Assembly (NCBI RefSeq): GCF_007830335.1
Contig: NZ_VLKU01000006.1
Location: 215,113-279,112, forward strand
Source of the DNA: Paracoccus sulfuroxidans
GTDB taxonomy: Bacteria; Pseudomonadota; Alphaproteobacteria; Rhodobacterales; Rhodobacteraceae
Length of the DNA: 64,000 nucleotides
Direction: 5' to 3'
Shown here in pieces: positions 57,648 to 64,000 of the stretch. Each line of letters starts with the position of its first letter. Position 1 is the stretch's first letter. Below the pieces are notes generated by a model that ran no database searches, was not told the origin of the DNA, and was given only the letters and a program-made list of their open reading frames with translations. Position numbers and translations under genes: made by a program.

Positions 57648-58527
57648 CGAAGGCGGCCCCGAATTCTGCGACGGATGGAAAGGCGCTCTGCGTGCCAAGA
57701 CGCGAGACACATATCCCCGCCGCCCATGAGGCGAGATCGAGGTCAGAGGCCTCGGGCTGGCGCGACCCGCGCCGGATCATCGCCGCGACCAGCGCCGCAA
57801 GGAAGCAATCGCCCGCGCCGGTCGGGTCCAGCGCGGTAACCTCGCGACCCTTGGCTGTCAGTCTCGGAGCGCCGTCCTGCCAGACCTCGGCCCCTTTAGG
57901 GCCCAGCGTCCTGACCAGCGCCTTGCCCGCCGACAGATGCGCCGCGCCGCCGAACTCCTCAGCCTCGCCTTCGTTGACGACCAGCAGATCGCAGGCGGCC
58001 AGCATCGCGGGCGTGCAGCCTGCGGCGGGCGAGGGGTTCAGGATGCGCCAGATGCCGCGCCGCCCGGCCTCGGTCAGCGCGGCCAGCGAGGTTTCGGCCA
58101 GCAGGTTGCCCTGCAGGACCAGCGCGTCCCCCGCGCCATATGCGGCCAGCGCCGCCACCGCTTCCTCCGCCGTGATCGAGCGCGCGCAATCCTGCGTCGT
58201 GACGATGGTATTCTCGCGGTTCCGGTCGCGCAGGATCACCGAAAAATCGCTGGGCAGATCGCGCGGGATCAGCGCGGCCTCCAGCACCTCCTCTGCAATC
58301 CCGGCACGCAGCCTTGCGCCGCGCAGATCCTGGCCAATCGTCGCGATCAGCCGCACCGGCGCGACCCCGGCCAGCGCCCGGGCCAGCGCAATCGCCTGGT
58401 TCGTGCCCTTGCCGCCAACCCCCTCCGACAGCGCCGATCCGGGGATCGAGGCGCCGGGCGGAGGAAACGCCTCGACCGCCAGGGTTTCATCCAATGCGAT
58501 GTTTCCAATCACCACGACTTGCGTCAT
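57637..58527 (-). CDS. PfkB-family carbohydrate kinase (ribokinase-like)
   Basis: 296 residues. Motif 1 is GGKGTNQAIALARA and motif 2 is DPTGAGDCFLAALVAAM, with the catalytic Asp in GAGD. The N-terminal VVVIGNIALDETLAVEAFPPPG is typical. It probably phosphorylates a sugar or nucleoside from the operon. It is the only gene of the 52004-60566 block on the minus strand, convergent with the GATase-like gene and divergent from the BtpA gene, whose start is only 36 bp away. Confidence 0.9.
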   Translation of the reverse strand: MTQVVVIGNIALDETLAVEAFPPPGASIPGSALSEGVGGKGTNQAIALARALAGVAPVRLIATIGQDLRGARLRAGIAEEVLEAALIPRDLPSDFSVILRDRNRENTIVTTQDCARSITAEEAVAALAAYGAGDALVLQGNLLAETSLAALTEAGRRGIWRILNPSPAAGCTPAMLAACDLLVVNEGEAEEFGGAAHLSAGKALVRTLGPKGAEVWQDGAPRLTAKGREVTALDPTGAGDCFLAALVAAMIRRGSRQPEASDLDLASWAAGICVSRLGTQSAFPSVAEFGAAFAAA

Positions 58528-58563
58528 GAACCTCACTCCGAAAACTTCCAAGAAGGGCAGAGA

Positions 58564-59406
58564 ATGCAACTGATTTCCGACCGTCCCGCCAATGCGATAA
58601 GCGACATCTTCGGGCGCGACAAGGCGCTGATCGGCATGATCCACTGCCCCGCGTTTCCGGGCGCGCCGCGCTATCGCGGAGAGCCGCTGACCCAGATCTA
58701 TGACACCTGTCTGCGCGATGCCGAGGCGCTGATCTCGAACGGCATGCACGGGCTGATGATCGAGAACCACGGCGACATCCCCTTCCTCAAACCCGAGGAC
58801 ATCACCTGCGAAACCGCCGCCTTCATGGCCGTGGTGACCGACCGCATCCGGCAGGAATTCGACGTGCCGCTGGGCATCAGCGTGCTGGCGAACGCGCCGA
58901 TCCCGGCGATCTCGATTGCGGCTGCGGGCGGCGCAAGCTTCATCCGCGTCAACGAATGGGCGAACGCCTATGTCGCGAATGAAGGTTTCATGGAAGGCCG
59001 TGCCGGCGAGGCGCTGCGCTTCCGCGCCCGGCTGCGTCAGGACCAGATCAAGGTCTTCGCGGACAGCCACGTCAAGCATGGCGCCCATGCCATCGTCGCC
59101 GACCGCACCATCGAGGAACTGACCCGCGACCTCGCGTTCTTCGACGCCGATGCCGTCATCGCGACCGGCCAGCGCACCGGTGACGCAGCGAACCCCGATG
59201 AGATCCGCACCATCCGCGACGCCACGCATCTGGCCCTGCTGGTCGGCTCGGGCGTGAGCGAGGCGAATGTCGAGCTGATCCTGTCGCTGACCAATGGCGT
59301 TATCGTCGCCTCCTCGCTGAAAGAGGGCGGGGTCTGGTGGAACCCGGTCGATCCGGCGCGGGTGAAAAGCTTCGTCAAGGTCGCCTCGCGCGCGCTGGAG
59401 GGCTGA
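58564..59406 (+). CDS. BtpA/SgcQ family protein
   Basis: 280 residues with a TIM-barrel type sequence. Family parts are ALIGMIHCPAFPGAPRYRG, DAEALISNGMHGLMIENHGDIPF, PLGISVLANAPIPAISIAAAGGASFIRVNEW, and VFADSHVKHGAHAI. SgcQ-like proteins occur in sugar-breakdown operons with phosphotriesterase-type and kinase genes; the reaction is not well known. It lies 36 bp from the divergent kinase start. AAGGGCAGA upstream may serve as ribosome binding site. Confidence 0.88.
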   Translation: MQLISDRPANAISDIFGRDKALIGMIHCPAFPGAPRYRGEPLTQIYDTCLRDAEALISNGMHGLMIENHGDIPFLKPEDITCETAAFMAVVTDRIRQEFDVPLGISVLANAPIPAISIAAAGGASFIRVNEWANAYVANEGFMEGRAGEALRFRARLRQDQIKVFADSHVKHGAHAIVADRTIEELTRDLAFFDADAVIATGQRTGDAANPDEIRTIRDATHLALLVGSGVSEANVELILSLTNGVIVASSLKEGGVWWNPVDPARVKSFVKVASRALEG

Positions 59407-59408
59407 TC

Positions 59409-60566
59409 ATGGCAGAGGTCCAGGACGAACTCGGCTTTCTGGCGGATGCACATGATCGCTTCTGCGCGATCCGCCGAAAGTTTCACGAGCGGCCCGAGAT
59501 CGGGTTCGAAGAGGACTGGACCTCGCAGGAACTGGCCGGACATCTGGCGGCGCTTGGCTGCACGATCTCTCGCAAGATCGGCGGCACCGGCTTTGTCGCG
59601 ACGCTTCCGGGCGGGACGGGCAGGGCGGTTGCGCTGCGCACTGACATGGATGCGTTGCCGCAAAGCGAGAAAAGCGGGCTGCCCTATGCCTCGACAACGG
59701 CGGGCCGGATGCATGCCTGCGGCCACGACGGGCATATGACCCTGCTTCTGGCGACGGCAGAGCTGCTGTCGCGCAGCGGGTCGCTGCCGGGGCCCGTCCA
59801 TTTCATCTGCCAGCCCGCCGAGGAGATTGGGTGCGGCGCGGATGCGATGATTGCGGACGGGCTGTTCGACCTGATCGACCCGGCGCTGACCTTCGGCTTT
59901 CACAACTGGCCCGAATTGCCGGTGGGTACCATCTCGGCCCGGCCCGGCGCGATCATGGCGGCCTATCGCAAGATCGCCTTCACGCTGGACGGCAAGGGCG
60001 GCCATGCCGCGCTGCCGCAGCTTTCCGACGACATGTATGGCGCGCTGGCCGCGCTGATCACCCGCATGAACGCCCGCATGCGGGCCGAGCTTCCCGGCAC
60101 CGCCTTTGCCTTCACCCAGAACATCGGCGGCAGCGCGGCGAACATCATTCCCGGCCATCTGGGGGCCTCCGCCTCGTTCCGCTATGTCGAGCCGGAGCAT
60201 GGCGAGATTGCTGCCGGCATCGCCAGCGAGGTGGCCGATGAGATCGCCGCGGCCTTCGGCCTCCGCGCCACGGCTGAGGTGACGCGGGTTTTCAACCTGA
60301 CGCGCAACGCCGCTGATGCGGTCGAACTGGTGGCCTCGGTGACGCAGGCGGCCGAGCGCGGGCTGGCCTGGCAGGACGCCCGCGCCGCCTCGATGGTGGC
60401 CGAAGATTTCGGCTCGATGATCGAGGACCGTCCCGGCTGCTACTTCTGGATCGGCGCGGGCATGCAGTCAGGCGCGCTCCACAACGACCGCTTCGACTTC
60501 AACGAGGATCTGCTACTGACCGCCCCTCAGCTGCTGGCCGATGTCCTGCGCCGCGCGCTGAGCTAA
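59409..60566 (+). CDS. M20-family amidohydrolase
   Basis: 385 residues. Metal ligands are His in ACGHDGHM, Asp in LRTDMDALP, the Glu pair in CQPAEEIGCGADAM, and a late His in GALHNDRFDFNED. It fits the M20D/HipO group that removes acyl groups from amino acids or sugars. It starts 2 bases after the BtpA stop and is translationally coupled. In this operon it may deacylate the imported sugar derivative. Confidence 0.9.
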   Translation: MAEVQDELGFLADAHDRFCAIRRKFHERPEIGFEEDWTSQELAGHLAALGCTISRKIGGTGFVATLPGGTGRAVALRTDMDALPQSEKSGLPYASTTAGRMHACGHDGHMTLLLATAELLSRSGSLPGPVHFICQPAEEIGCGADAMIADGLFDLIDPALTFGFHNWPELPVGTISARPGAIMAAYRKIAFTLDGKGGHAALPQLSDDMYGALAALITRMNARMRAELPGTAFAFTQNIGGSAANIIPGHLGASASFRYVEPEHGEIAAGIASEVADEIAAAFGLRATAEVTRVFNLTRNAADAVELVASVTQAAERGLAWQDARAASMVAEDFGSMIEDRPGCYFWIGAGMQSGALHNDRFDFNEDLLLTAPQLLADVLRRALS

Positions 60567-60571
60567 GCGCG
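60554..60571. terminator. Weak hairpin at the M20 gene end
   Basis: CGCGCT-GAGCTA-AGCGCG is a perfect 6-bp stem spanning the stop codon of the M20 gene, 1 bp before the convergent gene ends. No T-run. Confidence 0.3.
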
Positions 60572-61423
60572 TCACAGCATCGGCTCGACCCGATAGAGCA
60601 CTTCGTAGTCGCCCGCCTTCTCGACGCTCATCTGCATGAGGTCGTCGGTGCCGTTGCTGAGCAGCACCTTGCCCGTACAGACGATCCGTTCATCGGTCTT
60701 CGAGACCTGCTTGGCGTTCTTTACGTCAAGGATCTTGAAGCGACCGCCAAAGATATTCTGCAGGCTCTCTCCCTTCACCAGTTCCGAGACGCGGTCGCAG
60801 TCGTATTTCGCAATATCCGTCTCGGCAAAGAAGCTTTTCAGCGGCGAGGACGCCAGCAGATCGGCCATGAAGGCCTTGCCGTCTTCGCTGACAAACAGCC
60901 ACAGCATGCCAAGCGCAAGCGCGATGCGCAGGACCCATCCGCCCGCCGAACCTTTGGCCTTTGGCGGAGGCTCAACGATCTGCACGCGCGTCCGCTCTGT
61001 CTTCGGCGGGGCGACGTAGTAATGCTGCGCGGGTTTGGGCTGGGGCGGAGACGGTGCCGCATGTTCGCCCATCGCATAGACCTTGGGGGCAGGGGCGGCG
61101 ATACGACCCTCGGCCTTCATTTGGGCCAGATGCGCGTCCACCCCGTCGAATATCGCGGCAATAATCGATCCGCCTTCGCCCCAATCCGACAACTGCCCGG
61201 ATGAGGTTTCAATCTTCAGCTCCGAGGTCGGTCCGATTTCCCCCATGCGCAAAGTGATTCGCTGGCCGAACGATTTCATCGAAACCTTGCTTGCCGCCTC
61301 GATCTCCAGTGTCGAAGGGTTCTCGGACTGAATTTTCAGCCCCTGATCGCGAATGCTGCGTTGCGCGGCCTCAAATAGCGCTCCAGCGGGTATGTCGTTG
61401 AAATTTCTGGTTTCACTGGTCAT
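60572..61423 (-). CDS. Membrane-anchored protein of unknown function
   Basis: 283 residues. The N-terminal part (about 1-105) is a soluble alpha/beta-like region (LFEAAQRSIRDQGLKIQSENPSTLEIEA). It is followed by a Pro-rich linker, one membrane helix (about 165-185, WVLRIALALGMLWLFV) and a C-terminal domain with two Cys residues (KYDCDRVSELVKG, RIVCTGKVLLS). So the N-terminus is probably cytoplasmic and the C-terminus periplasmic. No domain is recognised. It is convergent with the M20 gene, 6 bp apart. Confidence 0.65.
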   Translation of the reverse strand: MTSETRNFNDIPAGALFEAAQRSIRDQGLKIQSENPSTLEIEAASKVSMKSFGQRITLRMGEIGPTSELKIETSSGQLSDWGEGGSIIAAIFDGVDAHLAQMKAEGRIAAPAPKVYAMGEHAAPSPPQPKPAQHYYVAPPKTERTRVQIVEPPPKAKGSAGGWVLRIALALGMLWLFVSEDGKAFMADLLASSPLKSFFAETDIAKYDCDRVSELVKGESLQNIFGGRFKILDVKNAKQVSKTDERIVCTGKVLLSNGTDDLMQMSVEKAGDYEVLYRVEPML

Positions 61424-61643
61424 CGAAGGGTCCCGGATCGTTCAGGAATAGAGCTTTTTCATTCACGGTTTATTGGTGTTTTTGGCTTAAACCGATCTGG
61501 GACCATTGATGAAACGCAAGAGGTTTAAATTCCCTTAATTTCCGAATGGTAATATCCCACCGCGCAAATATTGCCGTGTGGTATTTAAAGTCTCTTTGGC
61601 GCGATTTGCCGCTTGTGATGATTCTTCTCTGGCCGATATCCGC

Positions 61644-61749
61644 TCACCTTTTGCGGGTATAGACGCAGCGTTCTAGACTCATCGGTTCGAAAGTGGTTTT
61701 CGTGCCGTCATCACAACGAATGCTGCCCTGCGGCATGTCCGCAACAGCG
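61644..61749 (-). pseudogene. Possible remnant of a small secreted protein gene
   Basis: In the 371-bp gap 61424-61794 a short minus-strand frame encodes DMPQGSIRCDDGTKTTF and then MSLERCVYTRKR. Two spaced cysteines resemble the end of a small periplasmic protein. No signal peptide or ribosome binding site is found upstream, where the RTX gene begins. It may be a truncated gene or chance. Apart from this, the gap shows no gene. Confidence 0.2.
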
Positions 61750-61794
61750 TTCGACGGGTGATTTGCGGGCCGGACTGAAACAACGAGGAAATGA

Positions 61795-62955
61795 ATGCCT
61801 ACTGAGAATAATGACCAAATCCGCGGCCCGTTCGGTGGGCGCACCATCAATGCGCTCGGTGGCGACGACCACATCTATTGGGGCGGCAATGACGGCAGTG
61901 CCGTTCTCTATGCCGGAGAAAACAACGAGCGGTTCGACCCGAACCCCTACAGCCCGGGCAACCCCGGTGGTGACCGGCTGTTTCTGACCGGAAATCAGGG
62001 CGCAAAGGTCTGGTTCGGCTCGACCGAAGAGGGCACGGTTACGATCGGGAATGCGGTCCTGAAGTTCTTCGGTGTCGAGCGGCTTTTTGGCACGAGCGGT
62101 GATGACCACATCAATGCCGGCAACGCGATCCTTGCCCCCGCCCACGGTGGGACGCCCACGCACGGGATGTCCATTTACGCGGGCGGCGGCCAGGATCGGA
62201 TCTTCGGTTCCCGTTTCAACGACATCATTGATGGCGGAAACGGCAATGATACGATCTGGGCGGGAGACGGTGACGATTTCATCCAGTCGAGCCCTGGCCA
62301 TGACTACATCCACGGTGGCGCAGGCGACGAGAACATTCGCTGGGGCCTTGGCGACTACATTCCGCCGGGGAACGACACCATCTCGGGCGGTGCAGGCAGC
62401 GATCTGATCAACATCTGGGTCGTGAACTCGGATGAGCGGACCGGCGCGCGCGTGTACTACAACACCGCAGAAAGCGGTTATGCGATCTCGACCATGGGGG
62501 GCGTGCGCAACACGCTGCGCTTCTTCGAGATGGAGCAAGGCTGGACCCATCGCGCGAATGACACTGTCGATGGATCTGGCGCCAGCATTGGCGCGGATCG
62601 CATCGGGATCAACTTCAACACGCGTTGGGGCAATGATATCCTGATCGGAACCTCCGGCAATGACACGTTGGAAGGTGGCGAGGGGCGCGACACCATCACC
62701 GGCGGTCGCGGCAATGACATCATCTCGGCCAATGGCGAGTCGTATAATCCTCGCGCACCCGGCGACGGCGAGGTCGATACGCTGCGGTTTCAGCCCGGCC
62801 ATGGCTCGGATACGGTTATCGGCTTCGATACCGGCATCGACATTCTCGACGTCGGAGGGCGGGACTACTCTGCAACCGAGCGGGCCGACGGCACGTTGCT
62901 GAATTTCGGCAATGGCGACCAGATCCTGCTGAGCTACGTCTTCGACTTCATCTGA
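61795..62955 (+). CDS. RTX/hemolysin-type calcium-binding repeat protein
   Basis: 386 residues. Repeats of the GGxGxDxUx type are clear at several positions (LGGDDHI, GGNGNDTIWAGDGDDFI, GGAGDENIRWG, GGAGSDLINI, GGEGRDTITGGRGNDII). The C-terminal part has DTVIGFDTGIDILDVGG and no signal peptide at the N-terminus, as expected for type I secretion. GAGGAA is 8 bases upstream of ATG 61795. No type I secretion genes lie in the window. It probably works outside the cell as an adhesin or surface protein. Confidence 0.88.
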   Translation: MPTENNDQIRGPFGGRTINALGGDDHIYWGGNDGSAVLYAGENNERFDPNPYSPGNPGGDRLFLTGNQGAKVWFGSTEEGTVTIGNAVLKFFGVERLFGTSGDDHINAGNAILAPAHGGTPTHGMSIYAGGGQDRIFGSRFNDIIDGGNGNDTIWAGDGDDFIQSSPGHDYIHGGAGDENIRWGLGDYIPPGNDTISGGAGSDLINIWVVNSDERTGARVYYNTAESGYAISTMGGVRNTLRFFEMEQGWTHRANDTVDGSGASIGADRIGINFNTRWGNDILIGTSGNDTLEGGEGRDTITGGRGNDIISANGESYNPRAPGDGEVDTLRFQPGHGSDTVIGFDTGIDILDVGGRDYSATERADGTLLNFGNGDQILLSYVFDFI

Positions 62956-62971
62956 GCGTAATAACTACGCG

Positions 62972-62990
62972 AGCCCGCCAATGGCGGGCT
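62972..62990 (+). terminator. Hairpin after the RTX gene
   Basis: AGCCCGCC-AAT-GGCGGGCT is a perfect 8-bp stem 17 bases after the RTX stop, with TTGCG following. The U-run is weak. Confidence 0.5.
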
Positions 62991-63670
62991 TGCGCCCTGC
63001 TATCGACAAGAGCGCGCGCTACTGGCTTCCCTATTGGTGTCGATCCTCCATTTCCTCAACATGGGGCGGGATCACATCGGCCTGGGTCGTGGCCTCGTGG
63101 GTGACGATCAGATGAGGCTCATTGCCGTTAATGATTTGAAAATAATATATAATAATCTTGATGTGTTGGTCGCGAGTTGCCAAGACGCGCGTCGGGATCG
63201 GTCATAGAGATCTGACCATCAGGCACACCATGCAGAGCCTTTTCCATCGCGAGAGACCGTTCGATCTCGCGCCGGATGCCATATTATCTACCGGTCGGAG
63301 GGGCGGTATGTTCTGCGCGAGGCTCATCTGCTTCTTGGCGATCGGAGCTTAAACCACGGGAAGTACACGCTGCATATGAAAAGTATCACTCAACCAAGGG
63401 TGTCGCGCGCCATTCCGGGATTGCCTAGCAGACGGCCCAGAAAATTCTTGACGAAGCTGAGGTCAGACAGCCGCCCTCCTCTAACGAAGACGATACGGAT
63501 GAGCGCGAGTGAGCGCTGGCGGCCCTGAGCTGCCGGTCGACCTAGCCAGATGCCGCACTGCTGCATTCCCGAAAGCTGCCTGTCGGGGAGCAACGCCGCA
63601 AAACACCTGGTGAACGTGGTAACGATGCTGACATTGTTGCCGTTCGCCGAGCGCGCATTGAATAGCCCCA
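62991..63670. other. Gene-poor, lower-GC stretch before the IS element
   Basis: About 680 bases without a convincing gene. Only short open frames of 64 to 115 codons occur, none with a family signature or a good ribosome binding site. One fragment near 63296-63400 on the plus strand reads YVLREAHLLLGDRSLNHG before running on to a stop, and may be the remains of a coding region. AT-rich patches (63130-63160) differ from the rest of the window. It probably marks a decayed insertion boundary. Confidence 0.4.
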
Positions 63671-63714
63671 TGTTTCGTGGACGCCTTCTTCGCTAATTTT
63701 GAGGCAAGGAGGCC

Positions 63715-63987
63715 ATGATGGGCACAGGCAATTTTACTGACGAGTTCAAGCGCGATGCGGTCGCGCAGATCACGGAGCGGGGCTACCCGGCCAAGGAGGT
63801 TTCGGAGCGGCTCGGGGTGAGCACGCATTCGCTCTATGCCTGGAGGCGCAAGTTCGCGAAGGCGGTGTCGGGTGACACGGAGAAGGATGCCGAGATCCGG
63901 CGGCTGAAGCGGGAGCTGGCGCGGGTCTCCGAGGAGCGCGACATCCTAAAAAAGGCCACCGCGTATTTCGCCAGGGATGCAAAGTGA
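63715..63987 (+). CDS. IS3-family transposase OrfA
   Basis: 90 residues. A helix-turn-helix of the IS3 OrfA type (FTDEFKRDAVAQITERGYPAKEVSERLGVSTHSLYAWRRKF) is followed by a leucine-zipper-like helix (EIRRLKRELARVSEERDILKKATAYFA). AAGGAGG is 5 bases upstream. The run AAAAAAG at 63948-63954 is the usual slippery site for -1 frameshifting to OrfB. Confidence 0.92.
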   Translation: MMGTGNFTDEFKRDAVAQITERGYPAKEVSERLGVSTHSLYAWRRKFAKAVSGDTEKDAEIRRLKRELARVSEERDILKKATAYFARDAK

Positions 63988-64000
63988 GATACGCGTTCGT
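63984..64000 (+). CDS. IS3-family transposase OrfB, first codons only
   Basis: A GTG at 63984 overlaps the OrfA stop (GTGA) and opens with V-R-Y-A-F-V, the usual beginning of OrfB. The gene runs beyond the window. Confidence 0.55.

Larger units (their letters stand above)
63671..64000 (+). mobile_element. Left part of an IS3-family insertion sequence
   Basis: Begins with TGTTTCGTGGACGCC at about 63671, the likely left terminal end (IS3 elements start with TG). It contains orfA and the first codons of orfB, and is cut by the window edge. The right end and the target duplication cannot be seen. Confidence 0.75.

Noticed and set aside
63158..63352. 64-codon plus-strand open frame before the IS element
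   Set aside because: No ribosome binding site, no domain, mixed composition. It may be chance.
1..64000. tRNA, rRNA and CRISPR arrays
   Set aside because: Read by eye for T-loop motifs and for regularly spaced repeats; none found. A tRNA scan would be a better test.

Overview
The window reads as a high-GC alphaproteobacterium of the Rhodobacterales, most like Paracoccus. The basis is codon use, DyP/encapsulin and CsbD/PRC-barrel gene types, an EcfG-like promoter and TRAP-free ABC-rich catabolic content; no 16S or tRNA is present to confirm it. It is dense accessory-type chromosome or megaplasmid: about 63 protein genes, nearly all for uptake and breakdown of organic compounds, iron capture or stress defence. 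No housekeeping gene, tRNA, rRNA or CRISPR array was seen.

Layout. 1-9460: a LysR regulator cut by the left edge, an NAD(P)-binding reductase and a hydrolase, then an eight-gene minus-strand run. The run encodes a hydroquinone-type ring-cleaving dioxygenase, XapX protein, isochorismatase-like hydrolase, DUF1275 protein, YtcJ-type amidohydrolase, DoxX, MFS exporter and DoxX, and lies divergent from a LysR gene at 9580. 10484-17424: a second eight-gene minus-strand operon encoding an intradiol (hydroxyquinol-type) dioxygenase, a TauT/NitT-type ABC importer, an SDR, a beta-keto acid cleavage enzyme (BKACE), a zinc-free MDR oxidoreductase and a cupin. It is divergent from a LacI regulator with two identical 16-bp operators between them. 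18771-25788: a siderophore uptake set (cytoplasmic esterase, FecCD-type importer, binding protein, TonB receptor). 25842-32958: an amidohydrolase, an acetyltransferase, a DAO-type oxidase, a LysR gene, and a Rieske oxygenase with its reductase.

33144-37392: an amino-acid ABC importer whose ATPase is fused behind a complete M14/DUF2817 metallopeptidase domain. 37483-42577: small secreted proteins, a NodD-like LysR, an AhpD-like protein, an AcuI-type reductase and two uncharacterised secreted proteins. 42706-47391: phospholipase D-like protein, CsbD, PRC-barrel protein, then a DyP peroxidase carrying an encapsulin targeting tail, followed directly by the encapsulin shell gene. 47618-51810: orphan PotD-like binding protein, MerR/zinc-type P-ATPase pair, cupin. 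52004-60566: a LacI-controlled sugar-type importer joined to a PTE-family lactonase/hydrolase, a glutamine-amidotransferase-like protein, a PfkB kinase, a BtpA protein and an M20 hydrolase, which together look like an uncharacterised catabolic pathway. 60572-64000: a membrane-anchored unknown, an RTX calcium-binding protein, a gene-poor stretch and the left part of an IS3-family element.

The most notable points are: (1) the M14 peptidase-ABC ATPase fusion; (2) the intradiol dioxygenase/BKACE operon, which lacks maleylacetate reductase and the usual 3-oxoadipate CoA-transferase/thiolase and so may use a different lower route; (3) the PTE/BtpA/GATase/kinase/M20 pathway with two LacI operators; (4) the DyP-encapsulin nanocompartment; (5) stable hairpins placed just after or just inside the gene next to the binding-protein gene in three separate transporter operons.
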